Assembly: GCA_963169105.1 (NCBI GenBank) | Contig: OY720639.1 | Location: forward strand, 124,455,117-124,519,116 | Direction of reading: 5' to 3' | DNA from: Ceriagrion tenellum | Taxonomy: Eukaryota; Arthropoda; Insecta; Odonata; Coenagrionidae | Length of the DNA stretch: 64,000 nt | Shown here: positions 12,307-23,180 of the stretch, one piece after another | Numbering within the stretch: the first letter of the stretch is position 1 | How the letters are laid out: each line of letters starts with the position of its first letter | Notes under the pieces: generated by a model | The model's input: only the letters and a program-made list of their open reading frames with translations | Told to the model about the DNA's origin: nothing | Databases searched by the model: none | Translations under genes and position numbers: made by a program

Positions 12307-13680
12307 CATATTTTGCTTTTTGATGCTTACTCTTTATTAATAGAGAGTACTTAGCCATAATTCGTATCCCAGAGTAAGAGCTACGTTGCTGGATAAATAT
12401 AAATGATTGTAGATATGCTGAAACATACCCATTTTAATTTCGTAACTTACCTTATGAGATCCCAGGACGAGTTTTCGGCTAAACGTAGCATCATATAAAA
12501 AATATCGATTATTTTGCTGCATTTCTAGAAGGATGAGATGAAAATGTTAAAAATTTACGAATCTCTCATGTAAATATATCTTGTTGAATTAGTTTTATCT
12601 TTCTTGAGCCACTATTAACGACATTATTACGTAATATTTAAACAAAACTTCTTGGTAATGTATAGCAAGTTAATTTTTACATTTGTTATCGGAGCTAATT
12701 CATCGTATTTTCGTTAATCTATGATAAAATTACTTACTATAAATGAAACGATAAGTACATGGTTTATTATTAATAAATAAAAAGGTGTGAACATTTTAAT
12801 ATTTTTGCCTTCGCTAGGGAAGTTAGTGGTTTTGGCTCTTTTCATACCAGGCATTCGAAGATACTAACGAGTGCGCTTCGGACATGTTTTAATCTCAAGA
12901 CGCAAAGGGTTTGACCCTCAATCTGCCATTCTTTGTCTCTCCTATTTATCATAAGTCGCAAAGGGTGATTATAAAACACCCTACAGTGGTTCATTTTGAG
13001 CTCATGGGCTAACCTGGGATCTGTCTTCGAAATTTCCTGTCTATTACTTCTGTAGAGAAGCTGTCATGCCTCTTTACTAATTAAAACCTATCATGCACAT
13101 ATTTACTCGGTTTTCACGCATAGAATTGTAATTTCTATCATTTAGTAACACAAAATTTAGTTTTTGATACAACAGTGTATATTTAGAATAATTTATTTGG
13201 AAAAAATATTATATAATATATCCTAATAGACTCTCTAATGAGCTGGAACAAGAATTTGGAATGTTACTAGGCCTCTGTCAGATTTTCGTCCGAAATAGTT
13301 AAGAAATAATCGTGGCTTGCAAAAACTTAGTCACCCCTGGGAATGTGTATTTTAGACCCTCCTTTGTTCCTCGAGGGAATTTCTAATTATCTTGTGAAAA
13401 TCATTTGATAGGAATCTTGTACGAACAGGGTTTTATGCGCCACCTTATTCCCGGAATCTGTTGAAAAGTTTTTCTAGGATCTTTAATAATTATCTCCTCT
13501 AAACTGTGGAATCCTTTTCCCAAAAATGACAGTTTCATAAATACATTAAAATGTTTCTATCGTACATGGATCTTCTCAATTCAGAATTATGTTAGATTTA
13601 CAAAGTAAATTCCAATATGCTGCCTGTAATCATATATTTGTATAGTTATCCCACGCATTCATCCTGTTTTTCAGAATCAA
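12307..13680. other. unannotated AT-rich DNA
   Basis: No supported feature. Confidence 0.5.
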
Positions 13681-13689
13681 AATGCTCGT

Positions 13690-14320
13690 TCTTCTCCCGT
13701 AAGCGAATCTCACACATGCACAGAGCGATCCCCGAGTCTCCGAATGGGGGGATGCGCGAGAGGGGGCAGCGGAATGGATGTAGCGGGCGAGATGGTCGGG
13801 GGGTAAAAGTGCACCATTTTGGACTCCCACTCTCGGCATTTGAATCCCTCCTCTCGCCTCCCCTCCTCCTCAGCGCTTCCCTTCGATCGCACTGCCCCGC
13901 ATGCCTCCCTCCGGCGATGGCTGGAAGAAGATAGATCGCGCAGTGCAACTGGGTCCCGCTTCCGTGCCAATGTTTGTTCATTAGAGATTTACGTCCACTT
14001 AACGCCCCAAAGGAGGAGGACGTGGGTAACGAGGGATATGTAGTGGGAAGGGAATGGTGGGAGGAGGAAGAGAAGGTATGGCCAATCGCGCAGCGATCAT
14101 CTGTTGATATACACATGCAGGAGAGGAATGCCGGAAAGGTTTTGAGCGTGGGGTAAGGGCGTTTTGGAAAGGTGGCGGAAGGTCGGCCGGTCATCGGAGG
14201 ACTGGCCGCATTTGGCGATAGTCTCACCGTTAGTGGCGATGATGATAAATGAATGCATTTACATCCGCTTGAAAATGTGCTCAAACCATTCGGAGACTGA
14301 TTGAAAAAACTCATGGGATA
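13690..14320. other. CpG-rich patch with long shadow frames
   Basis: GC-rich and CpG-rich against AT-rich flanks. Overlapping open frames exist on both strands; the longest is 222 codons on the minus strand, 13646-14314. The frames are rich in Ser, Pro and Arg, and no two of them share a domain. Open frames on both strands at once are what a stop-poor GC patch gives by chance. A minus-strand 5' exon or a promoter island is possible but unproven. Confidence 0.4.
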
Positions 14321-14737
14321 TTACGATACTGCGTGTCCTTTTTCCGCAGAATGAGAATTATATTATACATTTTTTAATGCTCCTTTGAAGGAAAAGGTCA
14401 AATTGAGAAATATATACGCCTTTTTCTCAAGTTATCCTCTTTGATCATTTTTGTTTTTGAATTTATTCCTGTATTTTACAGTAAAGTTTAAAGGTTAATG
14501 CACTCTTTGGGATTTTAATTGCCGGAATTCTATCAAATTGAGACACGCTAAAATGGACCATTCCTACTCTACTATTGCCTGGAAAGCTCTTCTTGTAATA
14601 TTTCTCTCTTTCTGCGCACTGTAGACTTTGGATCTTTTCAAAATCATTAATGCATGCATTTTCTTTATTTTAATGTGTATAATAACCAATAAAAAATGCT
14701 AGCGCGTATATTTTAGTGGCGTCGATCAGTTGGCGTT
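14321..14737. other. unannotated AT-rich DNA
   Basis: No supported feature. Confidence 0.5.
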
Positions 14738-14769
14738 AGCATAGCTGCCAGGATTTCACCGCGTTCGCT

Positions 14770-14812
14770 GGCTTTATAAGGCAACAGTTTCGCTCAATTT
14801 GAAGTCTTCCTG
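14770..14812 (-). ncRNA. decayed hammerhead-like motif, left end
   Basis: Read on the minus strand: AGGAAGA in place of CUGANGA, then a short stem (CTTC...TGAG), GAAAC, a spacer and AAAGCC where AAAGUC would hold the cleavage site. The U before the cleavage position is C and stem III is poor, so this copy should be inactive. Its homology to the motif at 15124-15162 is what supports the call. Confidence 0.35.
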
Positions 14813-15123
14813 CTGGAGCACATACAACCTTCAGAGAAGGTGCAATTTCAACCGTCGGCAGTTGCGGAATATGTGTGGTACAGAATGATACAGTTGATTT
14901 TGAAGGACTGGAAGTAAGACCCTAAAATGACTGCCACTACCCAAGGTATATAAGGAAAGATCTTCAAGACTCCCAAAATTTTTAATAGGGACGATGGCTA
15001 TTCTTTATATGGCTCGTTAAAAAAGAAGAACAAACAATAATGGAAAATTGCAGAGCAGGAACATCGCGAGCTGACTTATATGGCGGCGGAAAACCATAGT
15101 CCGTCACAATTTACATGAAGTTA

Positions 15124-15162
15124 CTGACTGGAATGTCAGCGAAACTTTTATCTAATAAAGTC
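15124..15162 (+). ncRNA. hammerhead-like motif, right end
   Basis: GAAA at 15141-15144 opens a stem of ACTTT (15144-15148) with AAAGT (15157-15161) around an eight-base loop, and is followed by C at 15162. This gives the GUC cleavage triplet in the expected place. The 5' core reads CTGACTGGA instead of CUGANGA, and stem I is weak, so cleavage is doubtful. Hammerheads of this small type are known in Penelope-like elements. The call is structural and made by eye. Confidence 0.4.
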
Positions 15163-15193
15163 AACAGGCGTGGTGAAATCCCTGACACCAACC

Positions 15194-15552
15194 AATGTCA
15201 AAGCTCACTCAGTGTATCTTATTTCATCATAAGCGTACAAATAATGACCAATAACAACTAAGCGACTCGTTTATTTACTCTTTTCTCCCTTTATTTTCTT
15301 AGAATACTTTCCTTCATCATATCCATTTTCTTATTTTCATCGGCTGCACATGCCCTGCTGAAGACCTAACTGTCTTTTTCCATTTATCTGCTCATTTGAT
15401 TTAGTTAGAGTGAGGTTTTACCGAGTTTCAGCCGTGGGAAAGGAGCGAGAAGGACTTTTCGGAGGCAGTTATGTTGGTCACTGGGGGATTGGGCGCATAA
15501 GGGAATGTTTAGCCTGGGATATGCTGTTGAAGACGATGTTAAATGAGATATA
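15194..15552. other. unannotated DNA
   Basis: No supported feature. Confidence 0.45.
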
Positions 15553-15594
15553 TCCATCCACTCGATCGTATGTTTATACGATCCGGTGGACGGA
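15553..15594. repeat. 19-bp imperfect hairpin with four-base loop
   Basis: Arms 15553-15571 and 15576-15594 pair at 16 of 19 positions; the inner GATCGTAT/ATACGATC is perfect around the loop GTTT. It lies in AT-rich DNA with no gene beside it. It may be a microRNA-like fold, a protein-binding palindrome or a foldback scar. Confidence 0.55.
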
Positions 15595-17953
15595 TTAATA
15601 GAAGTTTAGCCATTAAATTTAGCATTAATCCAACTCTTTGTGATTGGAGAATTGAACTACTCATATTATTTGTTTTTTCCAGCCTAGCGATCGAAATCGA
15701 GTACATAATACATTATGCTCTTTTGTTTCCAATTTCCCAAGAGTAAAATTGTCGATGGATGGTTTTCGTTGTTAATTCCGTTAGGTTTCCCTCCCATTCA
15801 TCTATCAAATACCATGCGTATGCGATTAGGGATTTTAAGAGTTAGGAATCTACCGATTAAAGTTAACATTTTAAAATATTTTTACTGCGATATAATTATA
15901 ATCCGTGCTTTTGTTTTGTATCTTTTAAATTGAAATGTTATGCCTCTATATCCCATATAGAGTATTATTGAATTGTTTCCAACATCCTCATTTGCCGAAT
16001 AGATTGCTGTCGATCACAGCCTGGAACATGTCTTCTGGTCTAATTAGCTTCTCCACCCATATATTTTTTCCCCTGACTTATTTTTTCAGATTATTGTTTT
16101 CCGTGCTCTTTGTCTACCTTAAATTTCTCTCAGCACATTCTCTGGTGTACGAACGCTGTGAATAATGTCACAGGTTGAGGCTGTCAAGCCCAGTGGGCTA
16201 GGGTATCAGTGTGTAGGCCATTTCCATTATTGCGACCGATTTGAAGCAATTGCTGATATGTGGTCGTTTCTACGTTGTGCTGGCGTCGCATGAGGAATGT
16301 ACGGTCTTCGGAGAGACAGACCTTAATGGACGAATGCTTCTTCGACTTAGTATTACCTCTATCATTCTCTCTACACTCCCAGATTAACACCATGCGTCTT
16401 GCTATTCCCCGTCCATTTCGAGATTGATTCAGTCGCATATACCTATTCATCTAAGCATATCAAAATCAATATAATTTTTCTTTATTTTAGAGAGCATTAA
16501 GTAGGACAATAAAATTTTAGGTGCCTTTCACTCAGATTGGTCTGATGGATTAGAATGGTCACCAGATGAAATGGAGAAAGGGGGTAGAAATGGATGAGAG
16601 AATGTTTGGTTGGTGATGAAGAATTAGAATTAGTAATAGATTCCAGATGAAGTGAAAGAGTAAAGTCCTCTGGATAGGTGGGAGGTTTTGGGTATCATCG
16701 AAGTGATTTTGATTGATCAAGGTATTCAGAAACAAATTCAAACCGAACAAAACTTACTTACTTGCAGTAGATTTCAATGACAAAGTTTTATGCGAGAGAG
16801 TTTGCTTTTATGCCTCTAAACACTTAGGTCATATTGGTTGATACATAATCGTTCGTCGTCAAAGTAAATTTGAGTGGTAACAATATATTGAGGAATTGTT
16901 ATATTACCTCAAAAATAGGCTGATGTTATATCGTGTCATTCTTCAAGTCGGCTGAGGATGTGCTAATTAATGAAGTGTTTCATGAGTCTAATGTTATTCT
17001 AGTTCCTCGTTTCCCCACTCATAGTCAACTTTCTTTGCGTCATTGCCCTTGTACACTAATTTGATGGTGTTCCGACAGGTATCTCTCAGGATTCAGGCAC
17101 CTACATGTTTATGCAGATACCTTGGCTAAAAATTTTAAGCCAAAGAAGCCGAATTTGTTCGCATATGGTGCGATTCCGCGCGAGTAAGCGGCGTTTATGT
17201 GTGTGATTTTCAACAATTAAACCTCGGACGCGCGAATGAAAAGGCAAATGTTTTAGGATTACTCGGCATTTTAATGCGTCGTATCGTTTATCTGTCGATG
17301 GGAATCCGGGATTTTGGTGGGAGGGTATTTGCGCGTGGCTGGGCTATAACCGGAAAAGCTCAAAGCGCTTAATTAAAGCGTTTTTTGTCGTGCGCTTGAA
17401 CCTGACGATTCAGTGGCGGATAGCTGTCTAAGTCTTCTCTTGATTCCTCGTTGTGGATGAATGTTCATTAATTTCAAACAATTTAAATTTAAATGGCGAT
17501 AAAATACTACTCCTCGTCTTTCACAAGATATTCCTTAGGGTTATAGTTTTTAACTTATGTAATTACGTTAAATAAAAAATTACCATAAACATACTTTTAG
17601 GGGTTTTTATAAAATTTACAACTTAAGGTAATCATTTCGAGGAATTAAGCATTATTGTACGACCATGGCACAATTTTAAAGTAGAGAAAAACGAAAAAAT
17701 AAGGGAATTACAATGCCGTAGATATGTTTTAGACTACTTTCTACGTTCGCTCAATGCATAAATACTAAAGGAGCCTAACATAATGCAAACATTACGTAAA
17801 ATTTCCTCGCTAATCACTGCCTCTCATTTGCTTCATCTTTTCATATAGACGTCAGTTAGATGACTGCAGGCCCGAGCAGGTCCGTGGCTGAGGCGTGTTT
17901 AGCTGGCGTCCGCTAGAATCCGAATGGCTAGTTTGCTCAAATCCGTCATTTTT
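15595..17953. other. unannotated DNA
   Basis: It holds short open frames with no known domain and a small inverted pair at about 17080-17140 (AGGTATCT/AGATACCT). A somewhat more GC-rich stretch at 17160-17420 has no coding signal that I can support. Confidence 0.45.
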
Positions 17954-18047
17954 ACATATTTGTAAGAAAGTTCTCGAATTTAAGCCGCACCTCGAGGCCC
18001 CAAAATCGGGAAAAAAAGTGCGGCTTTTATTCGGAGAGATACGGTAT
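17954..18047. mobile_element. tiny foldback DNA element
   Basis: The left half runs from about 17954 and contains TTCTCGAATTTAAGCCGCAC. The right half is its inverted partner and ends in GAGAGATACGGTAT. The two GCCGCAC / GTGCGGC blocks meet near a short centre (GAGGCCCCAAAATCGGG). Elements with AAGCCGCAC blocks and an ATACGGTAT terminus recur in many animal genomes as non-autonomous DNA transposons; that recollection is unchecked. The left terminus is more decayed than the right. Confidence 0.45.
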
Positions 18048-19142
18048 AATTGTTTGATGGCGTCTGATGATAAAATTAGTTTTTCCTCAGTACTATTTAT
18101 GATATGAATTACTGTTCTTAGGTTTAAAGACAGCTATTATGAAATAAGTTTCGGTAAGTTAAGTATACGTTTATTTTCCCTGTTTGATAACATTATCTAT
18201 TTTTTCCATCAGTATAAGTACTTATCGCGACATGTATCATCAGCTCGTTAGCAATTATGTAATAGCTTCCTCTTACGGTAATTACTCAAATATCGTCTCT
18301 CTAAAAGCTCAATTTTTTCTTGGCATGATGATCCTCATCTATTCTCAGTTCAACTTGCTGATGGCAAAAAAATGTGTAAGAAAAAGATAAAATTTTCATC
18401 GAAGCCTGGCGAACCCTGCCGGAATACAACTGGGAAATCATCGAACGCGGAGGTGAATCTAAAGTTTGGAAGAGCCGAGGGTGCGTGGGGCGGATCTTTT
18501 CATCCGGAAACCCTCAGAGGCGACTCCAGTGGAGTGCGCGTTACGCTGTGAAATGGAAATACTGGTGTCTGTGACATTTGGAGTTGTAGCACAGGAAAGG
18601 CAAAGGTTAGGCTCGATTATGCACCAAGTTTGGAGGAAAATTTACAATGAAGATCACACGTTTACTATTGTCCTTCACAATGCCGATGGCTGTCGTTGTT
18701 TCCTTTTTAATATTTTGATTGATCTCCAACCCTATGTAATATATTTTCGATGGAAATACTGAAGGAAAGAATAAATCAACTGCCAATTATTTCTCTCTGT
18801 TTTTTATCATGATCCTGTCTTACATAAGCAGTGTGTCTTTATTACCGTTACTAATTTCAAGTACTTGCTATTCATTTTATAACTGATTACTTTGCAATTC
18901 ATGAAAATTGCTTTGGTGCAATCTCTTTGGTTAATACTATGTTTTATGTACATAAGCTGCTGCCGAGAATTCTCATTTCAGACTTCTGGTTCCTTATTCC
19001 TTCCTCTTCGATCAATTTCACTATTGAACTATCTGAATGAGGATTTCTTTTCGTGTTTTGGCTTTCGGTGGTCGATAGATTAGAAACTTTCTCCTAAAAT
19101 ATTCGGTATTTATATGATAAATCCATTTACTCTTGTCTTAGA
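18048..19142. other. unannotated AT-rich DNA
   Basis: Open frames at 18466-18762 and 18892-19083 have no recognised domain. No splice-site pairs are convincing. Confidence 0.45.
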
Positions 19143-19320
19143 CAGGGTGTCCAGCACTCACAGAATGGGTCCAGCTCTCTAGAAAACATGAAGGTCCGGA
19201 AAATCTTAGGGATGTTTATTTTCACTGGAAATATCAGGGCAATCTCAGGGAAATATCGAATTGACTTTGGAATTCTATGTGGTGTCAATATATAAAACAG
19301 AAACGGAAGCAATGTACCTT

Positions 19321-19361
19321 TTTCGGCAAGTTGCTAAGTCAAATTTCCCTTGCGTTGTCGC
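19321..19361 (+). repeat. internal direct repeat, copy 1
   Basis: Inside the transposon at 19143-19901. It shares CGGCAAGTTGC, AAGTCAAATTT and GCGTTGTC with 19468-19510, about 147 bases downstream. Both are preceded by similar words (AATGTACCTTT / GCATGCCTTT), suggesting an internal duplication of roughly 150 bases. Confidence 0.7.
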
Positions 19362-19467
19362 ACTCTGCATTCCTGTAATCACCGAAAGTAGGTACAATGT
19401 TTTCTATCCAGGTACATTGTGTTCTTATTGGTCATAGTCTGTAAATCAGTGGCGTAAAGAGCATGCC

Positions 19468-19510
19468 TTTATCGGCAAGTTGCGAAGTCAAATTTACCAT
19501 GCGTTGTCTC
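19468..19510 (+). repeat. internal direct repeat, copy 2
   Basis: Second copy of the repeat at 19321-19361, with a few substitutions. The 147-base spacing is the period of the internal duplication. Confidence 0.7.
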
Positions 19511-19540
19511 ATTTAGCAAAATAAGGGAAGAAATGATGAT

Positions 19541-19573
19541 AAAAAACTGAAGGAAAGATTCCTTCAGTTTTTT
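19541..19573. repeat. perfect 14-bp hairpin inside the transposon
   Basis: AAAAAACTGAAGGA (19541-19554) and TCCTTCAGTTTTTT (19560-19573) are exact reverse complements with a five-base loop. On the plus strand it ends in a T run, so it resembles a stem-loop plus U-tract. In an animal genome it is more likely a structural part of the element. Confidence 0.7.
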
Positions 19574-19901
19574 AAGTTGTTAATCATTTTATATCAATGC
19601 TATTCATAGAAAAGTCTGGCTGTAATATAACCTTAATCCAAAGTGTCAGCATGAAAATGTTTAAATCTAAGAAAGAGTGGTGATGTGATTTTCTCACCAA
19701 CTATTGTAAAGTTTTGCGTCTATTTTCCTCCAATTATGCAAGTTTAAAAACAATCCTTACGTTTAATCAGCCAAAAAAATACCGAACATACTCTTATAAA
19801 TAAGGAGAAAAATCTGGATTTCCTCTGGAAAAATAAAAATTATGTCTGAAAATCCTGGAAATCTCAGGGAATTTTCAAATGGCCAACTGCTGGACACCCT
19901 G

Positions 19902-22639
19902 CTTTGAATATATAATACTGGACAGAAATTTCATGTATCAATATTTTATAGACCATAAACTTAAATTGATAGAGCAGAAGTTTATGAGCTACTCTTTGTA
20001 TTTTGATAAAGTATTACAAGAGTGTGAAGATGTGTTCTGAGAGGTTGACAGAGACTAACAGAGATTAAGAGACTCATGTTACTCGCCAGGAGAGCACAGT
20101 AGCTAGTGGCGCGACTATATACATCTTCATATTTCTTTGGAGTATCAGATTTGGCCAATTTGTATTATATTTACGCCGAATGATCAGATCATTTTTTTTC
20201 TTGTTACTTCACTGACTCTTTCATCAAATCTCTGTAAAATATTACCTGTTGAGAAAGACTGTTCTGCTCTTGCTTTTGATCAATTTAAATTTAGCTTTTG
20301 CAAATAATCTGTAAATTAAATGGTTACTCAGGGAGACTTGCACGCCTAAATTGTAGAATTGGCCGTGAGACTGGGATCGCCGACATCTTCTTCTTTATAA
20401 CCCTAGGCATTTGTGAGTGTCCAATTCTTAGGAAGTTGGAGAGGGCAAAGTGTCTTCGATAACTTGATGTAAACATTTGTTCACTGCATAGAGTTTGTCA
20501 GTATAATGGGTTTATGTAAAATCCGGAGCGTGGAAAAAATGGTGAGTAAATCAAGTTTTATTTACTTTAGTTTAATGAAAGAGATGCTTAGAGTAGAGGA
20601 CATGTAAAATCAATGGAACACGGAAGAGGGGACAGGGCTAGCGATTGGGGGAGCCGGTGGGTGAGACGGCGGTCAGGAATGGTTCGCTTATGAGGCCTTT
20701 GCGATTGAATAGGCGGAAATTAAATTCATGGGCCTTGGGGGGATTTTTTCTTTTTTCCACTTTCCTCTTGGGGCGTTAAAAAAATAAAAAAAAGAACTTT
20801 CCTACCAAATTCCTGTCGTGTCACCTCACGCTCTTCCCATTCCCTTCATTGCATCTCGTTAACGAATCCGTGGGCGGAGCTTTGGGTGAAGCAAGGAGGG
20901 CATATGGAGGCTTAAAGGGAATCGAGAAAATGAACGAAGAGAATGGAGAAGGGAAGTAAGGGGCGTGAGAGAGAGAGAGAGTTAAGAAGGATTCAGGAGA
21001 GAGAATGGGATAAGAGCATTTGTGGTCCTGTGCATCAAGGTGGACGAGCTAATGCGAAACTCATTACGGTCAGTAGCGAAATCAAGACAAAAGAAATCGT
21101 GCAAAAGAAAAATGTGTCATCTTGTTTGCTTTGACCGAGGCTTCTTGATTAGTTTGCCTTGCACTAGCGTAACTTGCGCTAATGAGCTCGAGTAATTGCG
21201 GGATAAACAAGTACTTGGCTGAATGAATCGTGAAAATGAAGGAAAGACGCTGTTATAGACGAGATTATTTACTCATGTTATTGTTATATGATGTCATTTC
21301 GAATCAAATTGATCCACGAAAAATATTAGAGGAAATGCTTATAAATTTTTAATATGGATCTTGAAGTTCAATCGGTGGGAGTATGGGAAATGCGGAACAT
21401 GAATATTTGTATTAAATGGCTTGAGGTTAAAAGTTCATTTTGGAAAATCCAATCCAAAAATTCAACTATAGGACGGAAGAACTATAGTTATTTCCACCAC
21501 ATTTCATTTAATCCTGAGGGTAGTTTCGACGTATCAGTGACCGACTCGGGTACAAAAACAAAACGTTAAGGGCAGTTAGTCCTGAAATTTAGAATCCGTC
21601 GACGAATTTAGTGCGTCAATACTTGTCGAATCTAAATAAATTGGTGGAAATATGCATGTAAAACTTATTTCCCTCGGGTATGCATAGTATGGAGGCCTTG
21701 AGCTAATTAGAGAAATGGGCATAGTGAGAGGAGCAGAGAGGAAGACAAACGAAGTAGTGATGAATAGGCGTTAGTTGTGTGCGGGGAGAGAAGATTGGTG
21801 GGGGAAATTCGGAGAAGGCAGCAGAATTGGACGTTGGGCGGCTAGAGAGACGACTAAATTTAAAAGATGGGAGCTGATGAGAAAATGTTGGGCTATCTAG
21901 GGGACGAAGTGAAGCTCAGGAGGAAGTTAATGGTGGATATTATGATCCAATCGTGAGTATATATTTTTATTCTGCAAAAGGATTGTTGACGGGTAGTTCA
22001 ATGTCATAACTTGACAATCAATTGATAAAACGCCAATGTCCTTAGCATTGCAAGTATTTGTTGATTACGATGAGTGGTTTCAGATGGTATAAATAATTTC
22101 GTGCCTAAAGAGAGATGTAATTTGGAGTTTATTGAGAGAGATCTCCTTTTGGAAGATTTGATTTCCTGCATAAATCCCTCTTGCCAGGCTTTTTCAATGC
22201 GGTAAAGATTTATAACATAATCCCCTTTTAGCTATTTTCGTTTGATATGGATTAAATTAAAAAAGAAGTCCCTTGAGCCATTAATTTTTAATTTGGATAA
22301 AGGAAGGGAATGAAAACAATAAGGACAATGGTGCTATTATCTGGCATGTAATTTTCTAGTGGTTCTAATTAAAATTTCTTTTTCCTCGAATAAATGTTGT
22401 TTTAGTCAACTCAGTGAAATCTGACAAAATAATTTCTTCATGAAATTTTTAAAAACTTTGATCTGAGAGCCACTATTAATTGAAAGTCGTTTGAAAATAG
22501 CTGTTAGCATGCTAATTTTGAGCGAAAATTGAAATAAAAGCGATTGAAACTCAAATTCGATGAAATGGAGCCTGCCGCTGCATTGGGAGATAAAGGTCCC
22601 TGGAGGGTATTGGTAGTGCCGTCTTAATTGAGGACTAGA
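19902..22639. other. unannotated DNA, purine-rich patches
   Basis: G+A-rich tracts occur at about 20580-21010 and 21700-21900, with a GA microsatellite at 20967-20981. ATG at 20506 opens a 12-codon frame ending at a GTGAGT donor (GT at 20542), which could be a first coding exon but is too short to support. No other gene signal is seen. Confidence 0.4.
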
Positions 22640-23180
22640 TTCCCAAGAATGATTCACTAATGGGCAAAATTGAAGGGAAATTACAGAGCGGAGCGCTCAC
22701 TTGAAGGGACTTGACTGATTCCAACGTAGGCGGCGCCTGCCGTTGGAGTAAACCCGAGTTCGTAAATGCTGGGAACTCGGGACACAGCCTGAGTCTGATA
22801 GGAGGTGCGAGAATGTCAACTGCATCTGCTAAAGGGGAATGGGGAGGCGGGTTAAAGTATCCGGAGCCATCAATCGTGAAGTAGCAGTAGTAGTCAGATG
22901 CATTGCAAGTAATGACGGTGGATGGAATTATAGTCTCACCGTGATTGTACCAAACACTACGTTTACCAATCAAACTCAGAACTCGGACCGATCTGAACAT
23001 TAAAAGCTAGCCGACGCGGTTTATCAACGCAAAAACTATTGAAATATTGATTTGAACCGGTTCCCGAGTTAGCCCGCTTCCCATATCGATACCACTAGCC
23101 CGTTGCGTTTACAATACCGAGCTGAACCGGCCAAATCGATCTGAGTACCATAGGTCAACTTAGTGAATGACGCAACTTCC
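22640..23180. other. moderately GC-rich patch
   Basis: Richer in CG than its flanks. It has repeated short words such as AACTCGG and GAACCGG in both orientations, and a minus-strand frame at 22635-23000 without a recognisable domain. It could be an old DNA-element remnant or an island; undecided. Confidence 0.35.

Larger units (their letters stand above)
14738..15193. mobile_element. Penelope-like remnant with inverted termini
   Basis: Both ends carry the same terminal motif series, facing outward. On the plus strand at the right end: AGCGAAACT (15138-15146), TAAAGTC (15156-15162) and GGTGAAATCC (15172-15181). On the minus strand at the left end: AGCGAAACT, TATAAAGCC and GGTGAAATCC (complement of 14751-14760). 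Penelope-like elements are known for terminal repeats in direct or inverted orientation and for hammerhead motifs in them, and this fits. The ~350 bases between contain no long open frame, so no reverse transcriptase or endonuclease remains. It may be a short foldback derivative, or two truncated copies inserted head to head. Confidence 0.5.
19143..19901. mobile_element. non-autonomous DNA transposon, 14-bp TIRs
   Basis: CAGGGTGTCCAGCA at 19143-19156 has its exact reverse complement at 19888-19901. Just inside both ends are subterminal words built on CAGGGAAAT and TCAGGGAATTTTC, as in a known widespread animal repeat type that starts CAGGGTGT and is rich in 'CTGGAAA / CAGGGAA' words (from memory, unchecked). 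There is no transposase frame. A direct repeat and a perfect hairpin lie inside and are listed separately. The flanks show CTTAGA on the left and CTTTGA on the right, which might be an eroded target duplication but is not exact. The superfamily is left open. Confidence 0.75.

Noticed and set aside
13646..14314. 222-codon minus-strand frame
   Set aside because: Same reason: a CpG-rich, stop-poor patch with open frames on both strands and no domain.
16184..16450. 88-codon minus-strand frame near a GCCCAGTGGGCTAGGG word
   Set aside because: Looked SINE- or protein-like at first, but no B box and no domain were found.
19541..19575. Bacterial-style intrinsic terminator (stem plus T run)
   Set aside because: The context is a eukaryotic DNA transposon; the hairpin is internal to the element.
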